A DNA stretch of 64,000 bases, taken from positions 1-64,000 of the forward strand of contig NZ_JAIVLB010000013.1 of NCBI RefSeq assembly GCF_020524495.1, read 5' to 3'. A program made the position numbers and the translations under genes. The notes under the pieces are model-generated. The model saw only the letters and a program-made list of their open reading frames with translations, made no database searches and had not been told where the DNA came from. Of this stretch, positions 57,562 to 64,000 are shown one piece after another. Numbering within the stretch: position 1 is the stretch's first letter; each line of letters opens with the position of its first letter. The DNA is from Bacillus stratosphericus (lineage in GTDB: Bacteria > Bacillota > Bacilli > Bacillales > Bacillaceae).

Positions 57562-58827
57562 ATGGAAAAGACGAATCTCAGTGAAAGTGTTTGGAATAAA
57601 CGCTTCACCTCATTATTCATATCAAGACTCATTAAAAATACAGGAGAAAGCTTTGCCTTTACATCCGTTCTTTGGCTATTAATTTTAAGAGGGGATGGTG
57701 CGCTCGGTACAGGACTTCTTCTAGCAGTTACAGTTCTTCCTTCATCATTGTTAGCCCCAATACTAGGACCTCTTATGAAAAAGCACCATTTGTCTAAATG
57801 GATGTTCGCTTCAGACGTCGTTCGAGCAACAATTGTACTCATTATTCCGCTATTGCACTTTTCAAATTTATTGCCCCTTTGGTTATTGATCTCATTAATG
57901 GTTATTCAATCGGCAACAGGTGCAGCGTATAACCCAGCTTCTGTGGCGATTTTACCACAGATTGTTCCGAAGCATCTCATTCAAAAAGCAAATGCAATCC
58001 TGCAATCTTCTTTTGAAATTGTCGCACTTGCCGCAGTGATGGTGGCTGGCCTTTTGGTCAAATTAATTGGACCTGCGGATACTCTGCTGATTACAACAGC
58101 CTTATTTATCATATCTGGCCTGTTTATAATAGGCGTTAAACTAAAGAAGACAGAAGAAGAGAAAGCAGCGGGGATTAAACAAGTAAAGAATACATATCTG
58201 TATAACTTAAAAAGAGGCTTTCTTGTTGTCAGAAATCATCACATTTTATTTGCGCTGACGCTTTATTGTGTTCTGATGAATGTCGCAGCAGCCCCATGGC
58301 AGGCCCTATCCGCTGTATACGTAGCAGAAGCGCTGCTAAGTGATTCAATGGTTTACTCCATTTTAAGAGGTGTTGCCGCCGTCGGAGCCTTTATGATGGG
58401 TTTTGCTCTTGCCAAGGTAAAAATTAAAAGATTTGGTTTGTTCTTTATAGTCGCTGGAATGATTGAAGGGGGAGCGTTCTTTATCACAGGAATGAGCACA
58501 TGGCTGCCCATAGTTCTTCTTGCTTCCTTTATGTTCGGCGCCGCCGTCAGTGCCATTAATGTACCGGAAATGGTCATTATTCAAACGTCTGTTGACCAAG
58601 AGGATCAGCCCCAAGTATATGCCGTGATCAATGCGTCATCCAATGTCTTTCTTCCGCTTGCGGCTGTCGTATCGGGTGTCCTAGCAGAAAAATTTGGAGC
58701 TGGACCTGTCATTGCTGGTGGAGGGGTGCTTGAAATTTTATCGGGCATCGCGATCTTCCTATTTACAGGGCTGGCGAAAAGCCATTTGACGGCTGAAAAA
58801 CAGAAGTCTGAAACGGTTGAGGCGTAA
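57562..58827 (+). CDS. Major facilitator superfamily exporter
   Basis: A 421-residue protein with about 12 membrane spans, a cytosolic loop near residues 190-205 (KKTEEEKAAGIKQVK) and a short charged tail. It resembles the drug-efflux/enterobactin-exporter type of MFS, starting MEKTNLSESVWNKRFTSLFI. The substrate is unknown. The ATG at 57562 has GAAAGGA upstream. It is inserted between yjzC and yjzD, which are neighbours in B. subtilis, and is closed by a terminator, so it looks like a single-gene insertion. Confidence 0.8.
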   Translation: MEKTNLSESVWNKRFTSLFISRLIKNTGESFAFTSVLWLLILRGDGALGTGLLLAVTVLPSSLLAPILGPLMKKHHLSKWMFASDVVRATIVLIIPLLHFSNLLPLWLLISLMVIQSATGAAYNPASVAILPQIVPKHLIQKANAILQSSFEIVALAAVMVAGLLVKLIGPADTLLITTALFIISGLFIIGVKLKKTEEEKAAGIKQVKNTYLYNLKRGFLVVRNHHILFALTLYCVLMNVAAAPWQALSAVYVAEALLSDSMVYSILRGVAAVGAFMMGFALAKVKIKRFGLFFIVAGMIEGGAFFITGMSTWLPIVLLASFMFGAAVSAINVPEMVIIQTSVDQEDQPQVYAVINASSNVFLPLAAVVSGVLAEKFGAGPVIAGGGVLEILSGIAIFLFTGLAKSHLTAEKQKSETVEA

Positions 58828-58833
58828 ACCAAT

Positions 58834-58870
58834 AAAAAAACCCCCCTGTCTAAAATAACAGGGGGGTTTA
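58834..58870. terminator. Bidirectional terminator after the MFS gene
   Basis: AACCCCCCTGT / ACAGGGGGGTT stem, eight-base loop, flanking A and T tracts. Confidence 0.85.
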
Positions 58871-58920
58871 GCGTGAAGACAAACCTTCACATTCGCCTGC
58901 AGTCTTGTGTGCATGTACTC

Positions 58921-58976
58921 ACAAAGGGTTAAATTCGCTCCGCTCCTTGACCATACAGATCAAATTAACTCTTTGT
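58921..58976. repeat. Imperfect inverted repeat, function unknown
   Basis: ACAAAGGGTTAAATT (58921-58935) and AAATTAACTCTTTGT (58962-58976) are complementary at 13 of 15 positions around a 26-base loop. No T tract follows, so it is not an ordinary terminator. It lies between a strong terminator and the yjzD stop codon. Confidence 0.4.
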
Positions 58977-58996
58977 CAGCAAGCGTTTCTTACGTA

Positions 58997-59191
58997 TTAA
59001 GAGCGTTTAGTTGAACTTTCTGTTTCTTTCATTGGACTTACTTCAGCAAAGATGAATAAAATAACCGTAAACACAACTGCAAGAATGGAAGTCAACGTAA
59101 AATCATAAACAGCTCCATTCATAGATGCAACGATGTAACCTGCCATATGTGTCAGCAGAAAAGTCCAAATGAGGGTGATAAAATAACGCAT
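58997..59191 (-). CDS. yjzD: YjzD, small membrane protein (DUF2929)
   Basis: A 64-residue protein with two hydrophobic helices (residues 2-23 and 31-50), MRYFITLIWTFLLTHMAGYI and TSILAVVFTVILFIFAEVS. It corresponds to YjzD of B. subtilis, on the minus strand at the same place. Function unknown. Confidence 0.85.
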   Translation of the reverse strand: MRYFITLIWTFLLTHMAGYIVASMNGAVYDFTLTSILAVVFTVILFIFAEVSPMKETESSTKRS

Positions 59192-59403
59192 AATCCCACC
59201 GTCCTTAATGTAACAATCTATTGACTATCATACCATATATGCGAGTCAAGGGAAAAGACTGTTTTCTGCCTTTATGTGACCATTTTGAGACCTTCTGCTA
59301 TAAAAATAAAAAGAATTCTTCTGTCTTTAGGGGATTTCCTTATTCCTACGAGAGTGATTGTTCATATCATAGAAAGCAGAAGCACTGAAAGGAGGCTGGC
59401 CAT

Positions 59404-60144
59404 ATGGGTGTTAGCAAACGTTTTATCCAGCTTGGTTCCCAGTGGAGCGTCATTCACCTTCCTCAAAAACCAAATGGCTTTGGCATTCTGATCCTCGGTG
59501 ACCGAAATCATTTTGTGCAGGAAAATACATCATTCTGGCTTCAGCATTATGGAAGAAACCAGCTTTTAACTGCCTTAAAGGATGAAGGATATACATTGTT
59601 TAATAGTCATCTTCATGGGAATCACTGGGGATGCGAAGATGCTGTTTTTAGTGCAAAGCAGCTCGTTCATCACACATTAAAACAAGAAATATTAAACCGA
59701 GAAATTCATGTGCTAGCAGAGGGGATGGGAGCACTTGTGGCCATGAGCCTGGCCGAAGAGATGCCAGAAGTATTAAGGTCCATTGCGATGCTGAATCCAT
59801 GTTTGAACCTTTATGCACAAAGAGAAAGAGAAAAAGAACACAAATTCTTCTACAAACAACTGATCAAAGAGTTAGCACAGAGCTATAGATGCTCTGAACA
59901 GGAAGCGGAAACGTATCCATTCCCTTCTTGTCCCGTTCATTTAACTCATGTACCGATTCATATATGGCAAAGACTAAACGGAGCGCCATACGCATATGAA
60001 CTTCACGCAAAGCCTTTTATCGATCAACATATGATGAATCCGGAACATTGTCAGATAGATCTCACCTTGCATATGTTTGATCACCCACGAAGAATCTTTC
60101 AGTCCATTCACAAGTTTCATAAATCGCATGAAAGAGAATTGTAA
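59404..60144 (+). CDS. yjaU: YjaU, alpha/beta-hydrolase-like protein lacking the serine
   Basis: A 246-residue protein with the strand order of an alpha/beta hydrolase: GFGILILGDRNHF, then HVLAEGMGALVAMSLAEEM near residues 102-120. The nucleophile elbow GxSxG is replaced by AEGMG, so the catalytic Ser is missing and classic esterase activity is unlikely. Start ATG 59404 after AAAGGAGG. It precedes yjaV and med as in B. subtilis. Function unknown. Confidence 0.75.
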   Translation: MGVSKRFIQLGSQWSVIHLPQKPNGFGILILGDRNHFVQENTSFWLQHYGRNQLLTALKDEGYTLFNSHLHGNHWGCEDAVFSAKQLVHHTLKQEILNREIHVLAEGMGALVAMSLAEEMPEVLRSIAMLNPCLNLYAQREREKEHKFFYKQLIKELAQSYRCSEQEAETYPFPSCPVHLTHVPIHIWQRLNGAPYAYELHAKPFIDQHMMNPEHCQIDLTLHMFDHPRRIFQSIHKFHKSHEREL

Positions 60145-60160
60145 TGAATAGAATGATAAC

Positions 60161-60190
60161 AGCCCTTCATGGAAAGGGCTCTTCTTTTTA
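60161..60190 (+). terminator. Terminator-like hairpin between yjaU and yjaV
   Basis: AGCCCTT / AAGGGCT stem and a CTTCTTTTTA tail. Confidence 0.5.
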
Positions 60191-60213
60191 TTCGATATGC
60201 TGAAAAAGGGGAC

Positions 60214-60798
60214 ATGAACATGGAAACAGGACTTATCATAGGTGCAGATGAATTTTTTGGCCTGACACTTTGTGAACATATGATGAAAGAGGGCATTCAA
60301 GTGGACATTACGTGTCCTCACGATCAGGCAGAAGAGCAAAAGATGCTATTAGAAGAGCGGATGATGTGGCTCGGCAGAAATGATCTCGTTCGTTTCATTG
60401 ACCTTGAGGACAGTAAAGAGACGTATGACTTAATTTTTATTCAATCAGAGGAAGCAAATAAAAGGCAGACAGACCTTAAAGCGAAACATGGAATGTACCG
60501 ATTACTTTTTGAAGAACTAGAAAAAGAGCCGTTCAAACAGAACGTACCAGCAATAATCCTTCCTCGCATGTTCGGACCATGGACACTTGATCATGGAAGA
60601 AGAACAAGGAATGATCACTCCTTTTTTGTAGAAGATGCCGCAAAGGATCTCTTGAAGTGGGTCTCGTGTTCCAATCAAAGGCAGGATATGCGGCATCAAT
60701 TAAAGGTAGAAAGACAAACAGATGATAAACAAGCAGAAAAAATGATCGTAGATTGGAAAAGACAAAACTCAACATTTTTCGACAAAAAGGAAGAATGA
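60214..60798 (+). CDS. yjaV: YjaV, NAD(P)-fold-like protein of unknown function
   Basis: A 194-residue protein from ATG 60214 (AAAAGGGG upstream). TGLIIGADEFFGLTLCEHMM resembles the first strand and turn of a Rossmann fold, and PAIILPRMFGPW recalls epimerase-type proteins (RxxNxxGP region). No Tyr-Lys catalytic pair is evident. Position before med as in B. subtilis supports the name. Function unknown. Confidence 0.7.
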   Translation: MNMETGLIIGADEFFGLTLCEHMMKEGIQVDITCPHDQAEEQKMLLEERMMWLGRNDLVRFIDLEDSKETYDLIFIQSEEANKRQTDLKAKHGMYRLLFEELEKEPFKQNVPAIILPRMFGPWTLDHGRRTRNDHSFFVEDAAKDLLKWVSCSNQRQDMRHQLKVERQTDDKQAEKMIVDWKRQNSTFFDKKEE

Positions 60799-60888
60799 TC
60801 TTCCATCTTATCTTTTTTCAGTATAAAATAAACTTATATTTAACATACAGGTTCATGCTTGGATGTTGCAAAGGGAGTTGAACATGGC

Positions 60889-61851
60889 ATGAGGTACCGA
60901 CGGCTTGTCATGATCTTTTCGTTCCTTCTTCTATTATCCGCCTGCTCACAGGCGCCTTTAAAAGGACATATTGAGAAGGTGGGTTTACTCGTCCCCGATA
61001 CGATTAATGATCAAGTTTGGGGAACGAAAGGTTATAAAGGCTTATTGAATATCCAATCAACATTTGGTGTAGATGTTTATTATAAGGAAGGAATGGTCGA
61101 CAAGGAGAAAATCGTTGATGCCATTGAAGAATTCCATAAAAAACGAGTCAATTTGATTATCGGCCATGGCAATAAATACAGCGAAATTTTTAACTTGATC
61201 AGTGAAGATTATCCAAAAACACAATTTATTACGATCAATGGAGGCAAGCCCCAGGCTGACAATGTCACAAATGTGACGTTTAAAGGAGAAGCAATGGGCT
61301 TTTTCGGAGGCATGACAGCAGCACATATGTCAAAAACAAAAAAGATTGGTATTCTTGCTACATATAATTGGCAAGGCGAAGTAAACGGCTTTATCAAAGG
61401 TGCAAAATATCAAGACGAACATGTGCAAGTGCTAGCGGAATTTGTCGAAAACTGGGATGATGTTGACAAAGCCGTTGATCTCTATCAAAAATTGAAAAAA
61501 CAGGGCGTAGATGTTGTTTATCCAGCAGGCGATGGTTATAATATCCCTGTGATTGAACAAATCAAAGCCGATCATTTATCAGCTATCGGGTATGTCACCG
61601 ATCAATCCAACCTCGGCAGCCATACCGTCTTAACCAGCACAGTCCAGCATGTAGATAAAGCGTACAGTATCATTGCAAAGAAGTTTAATGAAGGAAAGCT
61701 AAACAAACAAGGTGAGTACTCCTTTGACTTTAAAGAAGGAGTGATCGAGATGGGGAAATTTAGCTCAACCGTTGATCGGGCTTTTGTGAAAGACATTGAA
61801 ACTGATATTTCGTATTATAAAAAAACAGGCAAACTGCCAAATGAAAAGTGA
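60889..61851 (+). CDS. med: Med, BMP-family lipoprotein, positive regulator of comK
   Basis: A 320-residue lipoprotein with signal RLVMIFSFLLLLSAC (lipobox LSAC) and a BMP-type body, VGLLVPDTINDQVWGTKGYK, VTFKGEAMGFFGGMTAAHM and KIGILATYNWQGEVNGF. B. subtilis Med raises comK expression and competence. The ATG at 60889 is chosen because it starts the signal peptide; the TTG at 60859 would put a charged stretch before it. It is paralogous to the lipoprotein at 42788-43765. Confidence 0.9.
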   Translation: MRYRRLVMIFSFLLLLSACSQAPLKGHIEKVGLLVPDTINDQVWGTKGYKGLLNIQSTFGVDVYYKEGMVDKEKIVDAIEEFHKKRVNLIIGHGNKYSEIFNLISEDYPKTQFITINGGKPQADNVTNVTFKGEAMGFFGGMTAAHMSKTKKIGILATYNWQGEVNGFIKGAKYQDEHVQVLAEFVENWDDVDKAVDLYQKLKKQGVDVVYPAGDGYNIPVIEQIKADHLSAIGYVTDQSNLGSHTVLTSTVQHVDKAYSIIAKKFNEGKLNKQGEYSFDFKEGVIEMGKFSSTVDRAFVKDIETDISYYKKTGKLPNEK

Positions 61852-61862
61852 GGATATTGAAC

Positions 61863-62060
61863 ATGCAGCACGAAAAATCGATGGAGTTTTTACAAATTGC
61901 TATGAAGTATTTCCCGCAAGCAAAAGAAGAGTTAGATAAAGCAGGGATTGAGCTTGATCCAGAAGCGCTTCAGCCGCTTCTATCATTGTTTACATCTGTC
62001 ATGCAAGAGGCATATGAGCTTGGAAAAGCAGATGCAGAATCAGAAAAAGCCACAGAGTAG
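61863..62060 (+). CDS. comZ: ComZ, competence regulator
   Basis: A 65-residue protein, MQHEKSMEFLQIAMKYFPQA, highly similar to B. subtilis ComZ, which is co-transcribed with med and represses comG. The ATG at 61863 lies 11 bases beyond med; AGTGAGGA gives a ribosome site overlapping its stop. No transmembrane segment. Confidence 0.92.
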   Translation: MQHEKSMEFLQIAMKYFPQAKEELDKAGIELDPEALQPLLSLFTSVMQEAYELGKADAESEKATE

Positions 62061-62072
62061 TGGCTTTTTTTT
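62045..62072. terminator. Bidirectional terminator between comZ and yjzB
   Basis: AAAGCCAC / GTGGCTTT stem with A and T tracts. Confidence 0.8.
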
Positions 62073-62310
62073 ATGATAATTTTTTCTTGAAGGCACTAAT
62101 CATAGGGCCGACATCTTTAAATACAGGCTTCAGCTCGTCAATCGAGTTCATAATGTTCCCAATCTGATTCATGACATGCATATAGTCGATTGAGTCATCA
62201 CTTGAAGATGTATCTTCACGTTCCTCCTTTGTTTCTGATTTGTTTTTTTCCTTTTCCTTTTCTAGTGGCTGGCCAAACATCATCGCCGAGAAAATATCCT
62301 TTTGAGCCAT
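62071..62310 (-). CDS. yjzB: YjzB, small hypothetical protein
   Basis: A 79-residue soluble protein, MAQKDIFSAMMFGQPLEKEK, with a Lys/Glu-rich linker and a hydrophobic-heptad C-terminal half (YMHVMNQIGNIMNSIDELK). Its position, between comZ and fabHA, and orientation fit B. subtilis yjzB. Function unknown. Confidence 0.8.
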   Translation of the reverse strand: MAQKDIFSAMMFGQPLEKEKEKNKSETKEEREDTSSSDDSIDYMHVMNQIGNIMNSIDELKPVFKDVGPMISAFKKKLS

Positions 62311-62384
62311 ATCGCATTTTCCTTTCTACTATTGGTATATCATTAATCTATGAAAAAAGTGAGAAGAAAGGTTAGACGTTTGTA

Positions 62385-62429
62385 TTGCCAAGGAGAAAAA
62401 AATAAGGTAAAATTAGTACCAGATACTAA
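62385..62429 (+). promoter_or_regulatory. fabHA-fabF promoter with FapR operator
   Basis: TTGCCA (62385-62390), 17 bases, TAAAAT (62408-62413). TTAGTACCAGATACTAA (62413-62429) fits the 17-base FapR consensus TTAGTACCWGATACTAA exactly. It sits at and just after the -10, so FapR would block initiation when malonyl-CoA is low. Confidence 0.9.
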
Positions 62430-62479
62430 TATAAGATCACAATATCACATGCTCGTATGAGTAAAAGGAGTCTTATTCA

Positions 62480-63418
62480 ATGAATGCTGGAATTATTGGC
62501 CTTGGCCGCTATATACCTGAAAAAGTATTAACAAATCTTGATTTAGAAAAAATGGTTGAAACTTCTGACGAGTGGATTCGTACTAGGACAGGTATAGAAG
62601 AAAGAAGAATTGCATCTGATGATGTCAATACATCTCATATGGCTTTTGCTGCTGCAAAAAAAGCATTAGCGGACGCCGATGTTGCTGCAGAAGATCTTGA
62701 TATGATTCTTGTGGCGACCGTTACGCCAGATCAAGCATTTCCGACAGTCGCTTGTATGATTCAAGAACAGCTCGGTGCACATAAAGCATGTGCAATGGAT
62801 ATTAGCGCTGCTTGTGCTGGCTTTATGTATGGGCTTGTTACTGGAAAACAATTTATCGAATCAGGAACTTACAAGCACGTGCTCATCGTTGGCGTTGAAA
62901 AGCTTTCTCGCATTACCGATTGGGATGATCGCAATACAGCTGTTTTGTTCGGAGATGGAGCAGGTGCCGCTGTGTTAGGACCAGTCAGCGAAGGGAAAGG
63001 AATTCTATCATTTGAGCTTGGAGCAGATGGAAGCGGCGGGAAGCACTTGTACTTAGATGAAAAAGATCATACAATCATGAATGGACGAGAAGTATTTAAA
63101 TTTGCTGTGAGACAGATGGGCGAGTCAAGTGTAAACGTCATCGAAAAAGCTGGACTATCTAAAGAAGACGTTGATTTCTTGATCCCGCATCAAGCAAATA
63201 TTCGTATTATGGAAGCAGCACGCGAACGCTTAGAGCTGCCCGTCGAAAAAATGTCGAAGACTGTCCATAAATATGGAAACACATCAGCAGCATCCATTCC
63301 AATTTCACTATGTGAAGAAATCGAAGCCGGAAAGATTCATGACGGCGATGTGATAGTAATGGTTGGTTTTGGTGGCGGATTAACGTGGGGCGCAATCGTT
63401 ATGCGATGGGGCCGATAA
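62480..63418 (+). CDS. fabHA: Beta-ketoacyl-ACP synthase III FabHA
   Basis: Starts fatty-acid chains from acyl-CoA and malonyl-ACP. 312 residues. The catalytic Cys lies in [12 protein letters not shown] (about residue 113), the His in PHQANIRI and the Asn in [14 protein letters not shown] 62480 after AAAGGAG. 21 bases separate it from fabF. Confidence 0.95.
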   Translation: MNAGIIGLGRYIPEKVLTNLDLEKMVETSDEWIRTRTGIEERRIASDDVNTSHMAFAAAKKALADADVAAEDLDMILVATVTPDQAFPTVACMIQEQLGAHKACAMDISAACAGFMYGLVTGKQFIESGTYKHVLIVGVEKLSRITDWDDRNTAVLFGDGAGAAVLGPVSEGKGILSFELGADGSGGKHLYLDEKDHTIMNGREVFKFAVRQMGESSVNVIEKAGLSKEDVDFLIPHQANIRIMEAARERLELPVEKMSKTVHKYGNTSAASIPISLCEEIEAGKIHDGDVIVMVGFGGGLTWGAIVMRWGR

Positions 63419-63439
63419 AAGAGTGAGGTGCACAAATTA

Positions 63440-64000
63440 ATGGATAAAAAACGAGTAGTTGTTACAGGATTAGGTGCTTTGACACCTCTTGGCAACAATG
63501 TAGAGACAACATGGAAAAATGCTGTAGCAGGTGTATCAGGTGTTGGACCTATCACACGTGTCGATTCAAGTGAGTATACCGCAAAAGTAGCTGCAGAACT
63601 AAAAGATTTTAACATAGAAGATTACATGGAAAAAAAAGAAGCGAGAAAAATGGCACGCTTCACTCAATATGCAGTCGTAGCTGCTCAACAGGCTTTAGAA
63701 GATTCACGCCTGGAAATTACAGATGAAATTGCACCGCGTGTTGGTGTATGGGTTGGATCTGGTATTGGCGGACTTGAAACATTTGAAGAGCAGTTTGAAG
63801 TGTATTCAAATAAAGGGGCAAGACGCGTAAGCCCATTTTTTGTCCCAATGATGATTCCAGATATGGCGACAGGACAAATCTCGATTGCCCTTGGCGCAAA
63901 AGGTGTCAACTCTTGTACAGTCACAGCATGTGCAACAGGTACAAACTCAATCGGTGATGCATTTAAAGTCATTCAGCGCGGAGATGCTGATGCAATGATC
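63440..64000 (+). CDS. fabF: Beta-ketoacyl-ACP synthase II FabF (partial, window edge)
   Basis: Elongating condensing enzyme. From ATG 63440, after GAGGTG, the frame stays open to the end of the window (187 codons of about 413). [20 protein letters not shown] and the catalytic Cys in [16 protein letters not shown] show that the N-terminal half is normal. The rest lies beyond the edge. Confidence 0.95.
   Translation, partial: MDKKRVVVTGLGALTPLGNNVETTWKNAVAGVSGVGPITRVDSSEYTAKVAAELKDFNIEDYMEKKEARKMARFTQYAVVAAQQALEDSRLEITDEIAPRVGVWVGSGIGGLETFEEQFEVYSNKGARRVSPFFVPMMIPDMATGQISIALGAKGVNSCTVTACATGTNSIGDAFKVIQRGDADAMI

Overview
The window is about 64 kb of a low-GC Firmicute chromosome. Gene content and gene order follow the Bacillus subtilis yhjR-addBA to yjzB-fabHA-fabF stretch, with whole-block differences. 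Together with the protein sequences and the metH, carotenoid and siderophore genes absent from B. subtilis at these places, this points to the Bacillus pumilus group (pumilus, safensis or altitudinis). Species-level placement is inference, because no search could be run. I saw no rRNA, tRNA, CRISPR array or prophage.

Layout. Positions 1-236 hold the end of an IS3-type element, next to the C-terminal half of an AbrB-type membrane protein (249-690). Then come yhjR, the DNA repair block addB-addA-sbcD-sbcC (1.4-13.2 kb), a decayed HNH gene (yisB), the spore germination operon gerPA-F, the Spo0E-like yisI, and a divergent CotH kinase/CotG-like pair (15.9-17.7 kb). These are followed by yisK, yisL, a broken yisN-like ORF, asnO, and a three-gene carotenoid operon (21.8-25.6 kb) at the yisP locus. 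A wrecked MATE transporter (yisQ remnant) precedes a six-gene, Fur-box-controlled operon for a schizokinen/rhizobactin-type citrate-hydroxamate siderophore (26.7-35.1 kb). Next is an S-box (SAM riboswitch) controlled yitJ-metH unit on the minus strand (35.5-41.0 kb).

From 41 kb the order is yitK, yitL, and a lipoprotein-chemoreceptor pair behind a SigD-like promoter (42.7-45.4 kb). Then follow a DegV protein, yitT, an ipi-like gene, small genes, yitU, yitV, yitW, an eroded membrane-protein gene, and the arginine operon argC-J-B-D-(carAB remnant)-F under an ARG box (51.0-57.1 kb). The end holds yjzC, an extra MFS exporter, yjzD, yjaU, yjaV, med-comZ (competence), yjzB, and fabHA-fabF behind a consensus FapR operator. 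The window ends inside fabF.

How the parts work together. AddAB and SbcCD are two DNA-end-processing machines transcribed in series. The gerP, yisI, cotH and cotG-like genes serve spore formation and germination. The siderophore operon carries the whole route from aspartate semialdehyde to a citrate-based dihydroxamate, but no uptake gene lies beside it. YitJ supplies methyl-tetrahydrofolate and MetH uses it with cobalamin to make methionine; both sit behind one SAM riboswitch. The arginine operon has lost its own carbamoyl-phosphate synthetase, so ArgF must draw carbamoyl phosphate from the pyrimidine enzyme. Several small pseudogenes (yisB, yisQ, carAB, the 50.4 kb membrane protein, the 35.3 kb secreted protein) show ongoing local gene loss inside an otherwise conserved backbone.
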